64,000 bases of DNA from Trochalopteron elliotii (Eukaryota > Chordata > Aves > Passeriformes > Leiothrichidae): NCBI GenBank assembly GCA_024734555.1, contig JANPWX010000247.1, positions 968,324 through 1,032,323 on the forward strand. The letters are read 5' to 3'. The position numbers were made by a program, and so were the translations under genes. Below the pieces are notes generated by a model. It saw only the letters and a list, made by a program, of their open reading frames with translations, was not told the origin of the DNA and did not search any database. Every line of letters starts with the position of its first letter. Positions within the stretch are counted from its first letter, which is position 1. Below, piece after piece: positions 38,229 to 50,311 of the stretch.

Positions 38229-38396
38229 ATGGAGACTGGAAATATATGTTTATTCTGCTATTTGGTTTTGATCTGTGCTTTTCTCATGTTAGCCAAAGCA
38301 AAATCCTTGTCTGCAACAACAAAGCCAGTGGATGAGGACAATGTTCTGCCTCTTCCAAGCCAAAGGAAAGTGAAGAGGAAACACTGCTCAGTGTGA
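38229..38396 (+). CDS. Speculative 55-codon frame with signal-peptide-like start
   Basis: The ATG at 38,229 sits in a favourable context (A at -3, G at +4) and opens a frame of 55 residues. Residues 6-23 are hydrophobic (NICLFCYLVLICAFLMLA) and are followed by KAKS and then a hydrophilic tail ending RKVKRKHCSV. The layout resembles a small secreted pro-peptide, with dibasic sites near the C-terminus. I recognise no family, no TATA box or poly(A) signal is convincing, and short frames of this size are expected by chance in a 54-kb desert. It is listed so that it can be tested, not as an established gene. Confidence 0.12.
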   Translation: METGNICLFCYLVLICAFLMLAKAKSLSATTKPVDEDNVLPLPSQRKVKRKHCSV

Positions 38397-41300
38397 CCAG
38401 CACTACCAGAACTACCCCAGGTACTAACTCAGGTGACTGTAGTTATCTGCAATTAGATGCATTACAGACCAGGTAAATAATTCTGGGCCACATTTTGACA
38501 AGATTTGTGCTTGGAAGAGGACAGGAGGACTACTGGCATGCTGTGCTGTTTCTCTGGATGGCAGGGCAGCAAAAATTGCTGGCATCACAGGCAGAAAGCT
38601 CAGACAGCATGGTTATAAGTGTAGATCAGTGTAACTGATGACTGCAGAGAGCTCTGATCCTTAAACTGAAAAGTATTTGCAAAGAGTACCTACATGATGG
38701 TTTCAGTAGTAATGTAGTGCAATCACTTACCATCCTGTCTCACTCTCTGTTGTGATTTTATTACTTATGTGGGAAACAGTGAGAGAATTATCATCTGGGA
38801 TTATCTCTGATGGTCTTGGTTTGTGGAGACTTCTTTCCTTAGGTTTCCTAAGGAAACCTTCTTTCCTTAAAGCCTTTAATGTTTCTGTAACGCTCTCAAA
38901 TGCTTCTCGTGCATCAGACATGGCACCACTGTTAATGAAGGATTCAGAAATGGAGAAATGAGCAAATCAGTACACCAGACTTCACCTCACAAACACATCT
39001 GTCAGCCCTCCATGCATATGTTCAGCATTGCAACAGGAATCTACCTACCACCTGCTCTGTGTGGGGAGAAACACAAGTGCAGAACAGGACAACTTCAAAA
39101 CAGCTCTGCTCCTTTGGCTGTGATGATGCTTTGTATCAGGTATTTGTATTAGAGGATTATATTTTCTGAGATGAGACAAAAAAGTGAGTAGGATGAAATC
39201 TCCTATCTAATCAAATAGAATAAAATGTGACTGGTAATCCCATTCCCAGCTATGGTGATACTTCATCCTACTTATTGTAACTACCTACATATGGGCTAAA
39301 ATTCAGCATAATAAAATCTTTCTATCTAAAGTGGTTCACAGTCAGTTGTCAGTTATTTTCCTGCTACCACTTTGTCATATCAGCAGTAACTGCACTTGCC
39401 ATGAGCATTTGAATGACCTGTCATAGGAGAGACTTACCCTGCAAACAATCTCTGTACTCTGCAGTCCTGTTAAATAATGCCTGTACTGAACCTGACTGCA
39501 AGAATGATCTTACCCTGTGTATTGTTTTCTGTGTAGTGTCCACCATTATTAAGACTGCATGTCCTAGATCCCAGAGAAAGGCTCATGTAAGGAAACAATT
39601 ATTTCTCTTTTCTTTTCAGCATGCATATTTTATTCCTGCTAGTTTTGTCAGCAGCGTACAAAAGCTGGGTGCTGAAGCCTGCAGATTTCTTGTTCTCTCC
39701 TGACACTGAGTCCCACACATATCTCAGTCAGGGAGCAATTGGTCTCCTTTCATGTGTCCACTGTAGGAGTATACATAAGGGAAAGCCTGAAATTGGACCT
39801 TTTAATTTGACAAATGGGAAGTACAAAGACTCTGGCTTGCCACTGTTGCTGGCTAAGACAGCCCCTCTCAGCAGCATCGGGGCTGAGTTCAGCACATTTA
39901 TATAGGTTTGAGTGAGCATGCAGTTTCTCCTAGTCACCAAAAGGTTCACAAATGATCATGCAAAGAGATGAAAAAAAGAACTTGCTGTTTAACTGTACCT
40001 TTCTCTCTCCATTGTTTGGTACCGGCTATGTAAATACCAGCTTCCCCATGATGTGGACTATAATCTAGAGTAAGGTCCATAACCTAGAGTAAGGTCCTGC
40101 CTCAGGGATAGCATCCACAAGTGGATTTGCCTTGCTTGCATGAAAAGATAGTCAGACACTGTAATTTCCCCAAGTCCCCAGACTCCCAATACTATTTCTT
40201 TTTCACAGAGAAAAAGAAAAGGCCATGTGGAGGAAGAACTGGAATGCTGTTCTGGGACTTCTTACTGAGCCTGCACTGTGCTCACTTTAAAACAGCCTTG
40301 GTTGTGTTGCCTTGTGAAAGACATCAGCAAAGCAGCCCTGGTCCACAGGGAGCAGGGAAGAGCAGGGAATGGAGGAAGGGGTCCCAGGAGGCTGAGGGCA
40401 AGCACAGGTGGGGTCTATCACAGCCAGGGTCAAGGGTTCTCAGGCTCTGAGGATTTTAAGGGTGTAAAACTGCATTGAGACCCTGCTTCTTCCTGCAGTA
40501 TTTCCCAGTCTAGGAAAGGAGGGACATAGAGTTGGACCACTTGGCTGAGTGAAATGAATAGAAATGAGAATTAAATGTTTATCAAATAGTTGTATTCACT
40601 TTAATGTGTTTTCCTGTTACCTAGAAACAAATTAGCAATTACTTCAGATCTGATACTCAAAGAATGCATGTCTGAACTGACCTGACTGCATGAGTTCTGG
40701 CTGCACCTAGTTCTGCATGCAGAAGTTTGGTCTGTGTCCAAAAGCAATCTGAATCCCAACAGTACTTGATGTTTTATAAGAGGGAGTCTAACTGATGAAT
40801 TATACAGAAATAGGGATAAAAAAAAAAAAGAGTACAAACAATTTTTTAACTGTAATAAAGCCTGTTTGATATTTTCATGTTTAGTATTGAAGTGACCCAT
40901 CATTTCAATCTACTTTGGTCCAAGAACTATGAAGAAACAATACTTTATAACAGAAGCTGTACTACAATACATTAACAAAAGAGCTCACTCTCTCAGAGCT
41001 GAAGATGTCTCCTTGGACTCATGTTCAGCTCCTGTATTTTCTGGCTTTTGGTTGATTTATCCATGCAGCCATAATATCATTTTATGTTTCATTTCCTAGC
41101 TTTCTAAAGGAAACAAGAAAAATAAAAAAGCAATTTAATGCACTCCACAATGACTATTTAAGCATTACATCATCAGAAAGGCTGTCACTAACTAGTAAGT
41201 GGTCCCAATGATAAGACAGCATTACCTAGCAACTGCAGAGAAGTTTTTAACCCTTTTGTGCTTACTATATCTGCCACTGAATCTGGAAATAGCTTGTAGC

Positions 41301-44300
41301 AAACAAATGCATATATCCAAATGCCTGCAAAAAATCCCAAAGCTCCTTCCATCTTGTGATTATGGTGTGAACATTTTTCTCTGTAATTCTGAAAAGATGC
41401 CCAGTTCAGTTCTGCGAAAGGACATATGAGGACCACACGGCTGTGCAGGCAGCTTCTGAGAGAGAAGGGAAGCGTGATGAATCATTCTACTGCTACGTGT
41501 GCAGACATAGGGTGATACAGGGTTTTTTCACTAGCCAGAAGAGGGATGACTAGTTAAAATATTACCAGGACTCTCAGGAGGCTTACAGTTATTATTTGAA
41601 CAGGTCATGAGTCTTTGCAATGCTCCTGAATATCATCCAATGTTTTAGAGAACAAGTTATGCTCATCCTACATGCTGTAAAGTAGAAAGAGATAGTTAGC
41701 TGTAAGCCTTAAATTTTACTTAAATTTATGTGAAGAAAGCGAAATTAAACCTAAACCCTCATATAATTTACATGGGAATGGGCAGATCCTGAGGGATGAA
41801 ACACCTGGGGGCTACCTCCCAGGTTCACGTCCTCTCCTGATGAATGCTACCAGTCCTTGAGTTTGTGCAACTTCCAGAAAACTCCCGGGATGGCTTTTAC
41901 TGCAGGACTGAAATCTGAAATCCAGACTGGGAAACAGAGCAAGGACCTCCACTGCAGTTGCAGTATAACTGCATGCCAGGAAACCAGCAGCAGAAGCAAG
42001 TGCTGCAGAGAGGGGGAATGTGGGAGAGGCACCAAGAACCAGGTCTGCACACTAAGGACTAGACAGGCTCCCAGCAGGACAGCATCTCTATGGACTCTCA
42101 CCTTCTTAAGATTCAGGAGCATGCCATCTTTTCCATCTGTGGTCATGCACAAAATGTTCACGTCCAGGAGACTGCCAGACACAGTGAGAGCTCAAACCCT
42201 GATGTTTTCTGTGTCAACAAAGATTGGAGAAAAAACTGCGTCTTCCTGTTTCCCATGCCTCATTTGACTGGTTTCCAGGTCCTCAGAGAGACCTCTATGG
42301 CCATACCAACAGACTCTGTCTATCTTCAAATACTGCCTATTTTTCTTTTTTGTTTGAATACATATGCATAATAAAAAACACAACAGCCCAAGTTGTAGGG
42401 CTTTTCTTAAATTGCATGGCTTGCAGTAGCCATGAACCAAGCAAGCCAGGAGATTAAGAAAGTGTGAGGAGAGCAAGGAAAATCCAGAAAAAAACAGCAA
42501 GAAGAGCACAGTAATTGCTTTTCAAATCCCACAAAGATGGTTTGGACAAACATCAGTCTAATTGGAGCAATTCTTCAGTATTTTATTCCAAATAAATAAG
42601 CCATCCAACTCTATTATATATGAGGTTATGTATTTGTTCCAATGATCTTTAACTTGGTAACGGGACTGCACTGCTTTGTGTGTTTTCATTTCAAATGACT
42701 AAAACAAGCTTTGTAAAATCTCCCCAGAAAAACATGATGTCCTGTTAAATCACTACTCCAATATGATTATAAAAAACCCTGACTCTTATTACTCTGTTAG
42801 TTTGTCATAAGCTGTAATAAAGCAGAGCAGTAACTAGCCAGCACAAAAGAGTGAACATTCCCAGGAAAAGTTCAGAGAAGCAGATAGGAACTAATTTGTG
42901 TTCTGCAAAGCCTCAAGCCAGCCAGAGGCTGTCAGTCTCTCTCTTGCTGACTTCATTAGAAATCTCTCAGCACCTCACAGGATTGCAGTGCACCTGATAA
43001 TATCGACCTCATCAGTGCAATTCCAGGTACTCAGTGTTCACATCAGCTGTTAACATAAATTATAGTTGAGGCGATACAGTATTTTTAAGAGCTAATCCAA
43101 ACACTAGTGAACACCTTCACTATTTCACTGGGTCAAAAAGGGTGCACCCACTCAGCCATCCATGAAGGTATCATATCACAGCCATGCGGATCAAGCCATG
43201 TAAAATGATTTTGCAATATTTCCATATCCTGAAATATGTACATACATTGAATCCACCAATCTTGTTGCCTACAAATACTGCTGATGTCTAGGGATTTACT
43301 AAGCCATCCACAGAGCTTTTTGACCTGTCTTTAGGACCTGAGCCAAACCCCAGATCCTGAGCCTTCTTTGATGCTAGGATCACTTTTATAGCATCCAGTT
43401 ACAATTGTTTCTCTTATTTTAATTTACCAGTTTCTTAATAGCAACAAGATACTTGTTAGACACACATGCATTTCACTGTGAGGAGATTATTGCACAGTAT
43501 ATTTTCAAAGTTCATTTGGCCTGCAAGCTTGCATCCTCTAACATCATCCAAGTAGGCATTGGATTTACGGAATAGCACTGCATTGAAAAGAGGACAGATT
43601 TTTTTCCAAAATACTTGCCATTCTGCAGTTTCTGTTCTCTTTTCAACTGAGATATTACTGACTTTGAAAACCTGGTCCCTGGATAGTTTGCAAGATATAA
43701 ATTAAACTAGAGAAAATATTTCATATAACTTTATATTAACCCTAGCATTGCACAATGAGGTGATTAGAAACTTCTCTTGGACATATCCTGGAAATTGTCC
43801 ACTTGAACAATTTGCATTTAATTTCTTTGTTAATTTTCTTTTTAAAGGGAAAAAAGCCCACCACTTATTGGTGAAGGCATAAATAGTGATAGTCAAATTC
43901 CTCCATAATATTAATCTTGGAGAGTGACCAACCCAAATATATTTGATCCAAATTTGATGTTTCTCTTTTAATTTTATTTTCTAAGTTAGAAAGTGGTGAG
44001 AAAAGGAGATCGTAATGGAAGCTGGGTTTCATTCTTGACCACAGCAGGTACTGGGAAGTTCTTACCATGATTTATGTGCATATATCTTAAGTTTAATTTC
44101 CTTATCTTTTTAAATGGGTTGTGAATAATTCAGGCAGTGACTGTTTGGATAACAGAGTTTGTGCACCCCTGAAGATTGAAATCTTCTAATTACCCCATAA
44201 CAGATACAGCTTGGAACTCATAACACCAGGTTTGCTTATCCCACCTACCCACAGCCCAGGGCTCATCCCTATGTATAAGCCCTTTGCTATCCAGCTCCCA

Positions 44301-47300
44301 ATTAGGTCTCAGCTTGTCCTTCAAGACATCCAACAAGTCTGACAGGGAAGATAGCATCCATAAGAGGCCACTTGCCCTGGGGAAAGTCAACTGTCACTAT
44401 CAAACTTGTTCCAGCAAAAATTAAATATTTGGCATGTGATAATAGCATACCTGTCACTATTGCCTCAGATCACCCTTCAACCTCACCAGACAGAGGGTCA
44501 TAAATCCTTTTGAGCTCTTCTTTTATTTCCCAGTAAGTCCTCCTCTTTGAGCATTAGCTCTTGAGCTCATTGACCAGAGTACACACTTAAGAAACTCAGT
44601 TATCCAAAAAAAGATGAAATGAAGGCAGGCAGAAGCTGAGTTAATCACTTGGATATATGGAAATAATGTGACAATGCTGTTTATATGCAGGCAGGCAGTT
44701 CCCTAATAACATCACTGCAAAACACTCAGGGCTTTTTAACGGGAAAAAGAAAAAAAAACCAAAACAAAGCAATGGAGCTGCATAAGACAGCCAGAATTTA
44801 ATGGATTTGATTGAAAGTTCTTCTTCTGCTTAGTTTGCTGTGAGCATAATGAGCATGATCTGTAATTGCTACACAATATATAAAATTTACAGCCAAATTC
44901 AAGCCCAAAAAATGAGACAATTTTTTAATTAGTAAAGGGAGACAAAGGAAAAACAATGATTTTGCCATAAAACTCTTATTGAAATGTACTATAATAGACA
45001 GTCCTGGGTACTTAACCTCTCTTCAAGGGCTGTAATGGAGATGAGACATAAGCTTGGTTTTGGTGCTTGGATCCAGATCACCACATAGTCTATTCCATTT
45101 GGTAAGGCTTGAGCAAAAATTAGCCATTTTTTTCCCCCATGGCTACTCAGAGAGAGTTGGCTCCAGAGCTGTGGTCTTCCAATGCCAGGAAAACTTTCAT
45201 TTCCAAGGAAGGTTTACCCTGGGACCCTCCTACCCATTTGTCCTTCTAGAATTATCCTTTGATTTAAATGACCATTCTTTTCTGCCATTTGTTTTCCTGG
45301 TAATTTTTATAGAGACCAACCATACAAGTACTAAAGATGATCATACTGATCCAAAAAGGAAAAATCAGGAACCACTGACTGACACAATATAAACGGCTGG
45401 GGGATAGGGAGGTTTAAAGGTGTAAAATTTCCCTGCACACATGAATATCAAATATACTGTATTTGAGGATCAGAGGGAGATAGAAGTGTTTCATTTGATT
45501 AACAAGGCCACTAATAAAGTTTAAACCTGAATTTCCCAATTGTTTTTGATGGTTCAACTGCCAATGTTTCATTCACAAAGCTGCGTACTGCCAGCATCCA
45601 GACATAAGATGTTTCCTTCCCTGTGTTTATATCCCAGGCAGCAGCACTGGGATCTGCTGAGCAGAGACCAGTTTCCTCCAGTCCTTCCCACCCGCCAACA
45701 TGCAAATGTCCTGTCACGTTTCCCTGGGCCAGGCAGCTGGGCCAGTGAGCTGCAAGTGCAGGGCTTGGGGCAGCAATCAGATGGCCACAGGATCTGGGCC
45801 AGTGTCTGCTCTGCTCCTGTGGGCATAGTGAAGTTTTGGCTGGATGGGAAGGAACCGGCTCCATAGCTGACTTCCTTATGAAGGACAATAAAAGCAGTGA
45901 GTGGGGACCTCACACCAGCCTATTTGCTTGAAGAATGATATCAACAATAACAATAAATCTCTTTTTTCCAGCTCAGTCCTGTGGAGCAGCCAGAATGGAC
46001 TTCGGGGAAGTGATTCCCAGCAGCTGGAGCATTGTGTGGGGCTCTTGCAGCTGGTTTAGGCTGGGCTCATCAGCTGCCTGTGCTGATGGGAGCAGCAGAG
46101 TGCTTGGCACGGGCTGCAAAACCTGCCCAGGAAGTGACTGGCACCCAGCAGGTACTGAGCCCAAGTCTCCAGCAGGCCAGCATGTGTGTCACCACAGCAG
46201 TGAGTGCCTGCCCTTTCACAAAGGGTGATAGTGAGGACACTGGGCCAAACCTTGCTGCTCGAGCAGCCCCTGGTTGCCACTGCAACACATGGAGCCTTGG
46301 GCTGTGTTTGCAGGGTGGCCTGCAGAGCCATGTCGTTAGAAGTCACTGCTGTGTGTCCTCAGCCTGCTGAAAACAAGGACATCTCTTTAGCAGCTGGAGT
46401 ACCACCAGACTGGAGACAGGTCCCCTGCCATAGCAACACCTGGGAAAGGGAAATAGGCAACCATAGGTAAGGTAACATTACAAGGAGGCGTTCTCTGCAG
46501 ACTGAGAGCAGATATTTGCTGGCAGTAACTCAACTTACAAGTCGTACCTGAACCAATGAACTTGGGCTGGATGTTTCTGCACTATATTCCTTTCTTTAGA
46601 CCATTTCCTAAACTATTCAAAATTAGGAAAGTTCTTGCATTTGATTTTGCCACAAAGTGTTAATTTGTGACCTGATATACTTTTTTTGTAGTCTCTGTTC
46701 CACTAGTTTCAAAACTGGTGGTATGAAATAGAAAAATAGGGCTAGAGGTTAAAAAAGGAGCTAGAAAAGATAGTTTCATCTTTTAAACCACTCATAACTG
46801 TTCCATATATGTTTTAAGCTCTCATCTGACAGTTTTCGATCGCCTAGTTCATATTCAAGCTTAGTCCCTTGTAAGGTTTTGGTCCTAAACTGTGGTCTGC
46901 TAATATTTTAAAAATGGAGGAGAACTGCATGTGGGCAATGACTGGATATAGAGAAAACACCCTAAAAAATAGCAGCCAGCTTGGAAACATGGATTGCATC
47001 ACAAGAGACAGAGTCAGCTTTGAAGACTAGGCAGAAAGCCAAGCCATCCCTAGTCATGCCTGGAACTGGAAACACAAAGGATTGCATCCCACTCCTCCCA
47101 TGTCACTGTTCCCTAAACCCTTGCTCAGCTTAATGCAGGCTGTGGCAGCTTTGCCTCTGCAGCGGGGCTGCTATCATTTGTAGTAGGTTGCATTCCCAAG
47201 GCCATTTGCATGTTTCACATTTTTATCTATTTTAGATCTTCCCTCACACACTTCTGCCCCCACTTGCCTCTATTCTCTGCAGGGATTCTCCCAGTGCTGG

Positions 47301-49587
47301 CTCTACAGAAATCTCTCATCATCCTTAGCAGAGTCCTTCTGTGAGAGTGCTTTGCCAAACACACTCATCTTTTATTCCTCCCTAAGTCCATCAGTCAGGC
47401 TTTTCTACTTTTGTTTATATCAGTAACACCTTTTTCCTTTAAGCCCTTTCTTCTCTTTTTATAGAGGGTATAATAAAAAATTAAGTTAAACCACAAAGCC
47501 TCATTTTATAAAACTTTGTCTGACCTAGATTGCCAGAATCAAAGAAATTCTGAGCTAATGGTGAATCCGCCTTGTTCAGCTAATCATGCCTAATTGCCAG
47601 AGCTCATGGGCACTGAGCTTTCAGCGCAGGAACAGAACAAAATGATCACAGAGTGGTGCTTTCACTGGTTTGTGCTGAAGAGAGTGATGGAGTTTTCTTA
47701 TTTGGAAATATAAAATTGAGATAAAATTTGCTGGAAGGTGATAAATTTTCAAAATGGGTCAAATCCCAGAATGAAATATTTAACGCCAACCTATTCACTC
47801 AGCAGGAAGTATACCAAATTCGTTAGAAAACCTGCAGGTAAGAGGACTTTGCCAGTCTAATAGAGTAAAACTGAAGAGATGAAATAAATTCCCAAACTAG
47901 TGGTCAACAGTGTGCAGCCAGCAATAGCCCTAAAATAATGGTTCCATTTTCTCACCAATTCAGCTGTGTGGCCTAATGCTGGTTCCAATTGTCATTGTAT
48001 TAACTGTTCATATTAATTTGATCAAGACAATACCTGGCTTGTTGTAAATCACTAGAAATACCTACATTGCCATACAAGTAGATTATATGACCTCTGGGTA
48101 GTATCTTAGGAACTAAAGCTGCATGTGAGGTTCAGTATTGTTCTAGTAATTAATAATCTGCAAATAGATAGCTTCATATTTCATCCTTGAACTCATAACA
48201 TCATTTGACTGGCAGTGTGAAGTAGCTTGCATGTGATGGACATTAATTGTGAACAAGAATCTGAATTCTTCCCTATCCTATTAAAAAGAGAAACACTAAA
48301 TTACATTCTGTTATTTCATAGTAAGCAATGTACTGCAAAAGCCTGAAAAAGGTACCTAGCTATATATATATTATTAGATATTACCTTTTCATTTATACAT
48401 ACTCAGTAGAGGCAACGGCTTCCCTATGAAAAAGCTTTTTGCCACATCAAAAAAGGAAGGTATTTTCCCCCAAATAGGAACTACCTACTGTATGGAATCA
48501 GGTCTAATGTGTTTAAGTACAGAGTACTAAAATGACATTACTATAAATATTGCTTCATAAAACTTCAAACTACCACAATAATTTAATATCAGTGCAATTA
48601 AACTTTATGTGACTTTTTGTGCAGGCATACTTCTGTAATTGAGAGCTTCTTACTTGTACTTTTTCTGTGTAGGTGCTCCTACAGTAGATTAGCAAATAGT
48701 AACTGATGTCCTAATCTAAAGCTGCCTATTAACAGAACTAGCTACAATGAGGTGGGCTTTGTAGAATAGGTAAAGTGTGTCATGACATATAAGAAGAGAA
48801 GGAGATTAGGTAAGAAGGGAAGACGAAGGTAGAGGAGAGTTGGTAGGAGAAGAGGGCTGGGAGGGATCTCTGTGTCAGTCCCTGGTATCACTTTCGTCCC
48901 TGTCTCAGAGTTATTCTGCACCACATTACAGCCCTAAGTTCAGAATTTAAAGCATTGGTGTCTGCTGAGAACAACCCATGTGCAAAGGCTGTCTCTTATA
49001 AATCTGCCACATTTTAGGCTCAAGATGGTTGAATATCAGTGGTGGATGAAGTGACTGCTTAAGCTTACACCTAGTATGATTCTGCTCAGAAATGGACAGC
49101 AAAGCTCTTCTTCAATGCAACAAGGCATGAGAGTGGTGCAGAAGATATGAGTGGTGCACTCAAAGTTTAAAAAAGCAGTAACTCCTCTGAGACAAAAGCA
49201 GTGTTTCAGGAAAGTGATGAGGCAGAGCAGTGGACCCTCACAGCCAGCACTCATGACCAAAGCAGACTTCCAACAGCTGATTCAGCCTAAAGTAAGCTTG
49301 AAGCTTGGGGCAGCCTGTACTGTATCTTTTATTGTGCAACCACACCTTTCTGCTGCTGCAAGTCAGGAAAGTCAGGCAAGGCTCAGATCCTCACCTGGAG
49401 CCTAAGCAGAGCACAGGAAAACTTCCATCTGTGTCCTGACCTGAGTGATCACCTTGCCTTAGGCAACACAGAGAATAAAGTTGTTTGGTGAGAAAACAAT
49501 TAATTAGAACCAAAAGTTGTGGGAATGGAGATCTGGAAAAAGATGTATCATTGGCATCCCTCATTAGTGAGAGAAATAGGGGGCTGA
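38397..49587. other. Non-coding stretch, nothing recognised
   Basis: More than 11 kb without a recognisable exon, RNA gene or transposon. Contents: an 8-bp hairpin flanked by 12-bp direct repeats at 38,830-38,869, two 19-bp direct copies at 40,062-40,098, and a GC-richer patch at 45.6-46.4 kb where frames up to 125 codons overlap on both strands without family resemblance. Confidence 0.5.
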
Positions 49588-50311
49588 TGTACTGGTTTGG
49601 GCTAGGGTAGAGTTCGTTTTCTTCATAGTTGCTCATATGGTGCTCGGTTTTGGCTTTGTGACACAAAAAAATATTGGTAACAAAGGGATGTTGTAGCTAT
49701 CACTGAGCAGTGCTTGTGCAACATCAAGATTTTTTGGCCTCTCACCCCAACCCACCAGCAAGCAGGCCAGGGATGCACAGAGACTGCGAGGGAGCACAGC
49801 CAGGAGAGCCAACTTCAACTGTCCAAAGGGAACTGTGGGTGCCCCATCCCTGGCAGTGTTCAAGGCCAGGCTGGATGGGGCATTGAGCAACCCAGTCTAG
49901 TGCAAGAGGGGTTGGAACTAGATGATCTTTTAGGTCTCTTCCAACTCAAACCATCCTATGATATTCCATACCATATGGCATCACGCTCAGCAATAAAGTC
50001 TGGGGGAAGAAGAAGGAAGGGGGTTGTTGTTGGAGGTATTGTGTTTGTTTTCTCAAATAATCATTATGTGGGATGGAGCCCTGCATTCCTAGGGATGGCT
50101 CAACACCTGCCTCCCCATGGGGAGTAGTGAATTAATTCCTTGTTTTGCGTTATTTGTGCACATGCATGATCTTTCCTGATCAAATTCTCTATATGTCAAC
50201 CCACGAATTTTCTCATTTTTATTCTTCTGATTCTCTCCTTCATCCCACAGAGGAGGGGAGCAAGCCAGTGGCTGGTAGGACTGAGTTCCCAATTGGGGTT
50301 AGCCCATGAAT
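49588..50311 (+). mobile_element. Solo LTR of an avian endogenous retrovirus, interrupted by CR1
   Basis: The left end, TGTACTGGTTTGGGC, and the right end, TTGGGGTTAGCCCATGAA, match the two ends of a common songbird LTR as I know it (TGTACTGGTTTTGGCTGGG ... GGGGTTAAACCACGACA). Internal landmarks agree: GTAACAAAGGGATGTTGTAG, CACTGAGCAGTGCTTGTG, TCACCCCAACCCACCAGCAA, ATATTCCATACCATATGGCA, GATGGAGCCCTGCATTCCTA and CAACCCACGAATTTTCTCAT. Orientation is plus, judged from the normal TATA and ATTAAA positions, both degraded here. Flanks GCTGA (49,583-49,587) and GCAGA (50,312-50,316) may be a target duplication with one change. Without the insert the LTR is about 594 bp. No internal retroviral sequence is present. 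Confidence 0.8.
49832..49961 (+). mobile_element. CR1 LINE 3' end nested in the LTR
   Basis: CTGTGGGTGCCCCATCCCTG, GTTCAAGGCCAGGCTGGA, GAGCAACCCAGTCTAGTG, GTTGGAACTAGATGATCT and the tail CATCCTATGAT form a CR1 3' end of about 130 bp. It separates LTR words that are adjacent in the LTR consensus I remember (CCAAAGGGA and TATTCCATACC), so CR1 inserted after the LTR. The polarity is the same as the LTR. Confidence 0.85.

Noticed and set aside
39621..39905. 94-codon frame starting MHILFLLVLSA after a pyrimidine-rich AG, suggesting a signal-peptide exon
   Set aside because: The downstream residues resemble no protein I know and no matching exons are visible. The hydrophobic start is short and probably fortuitous.
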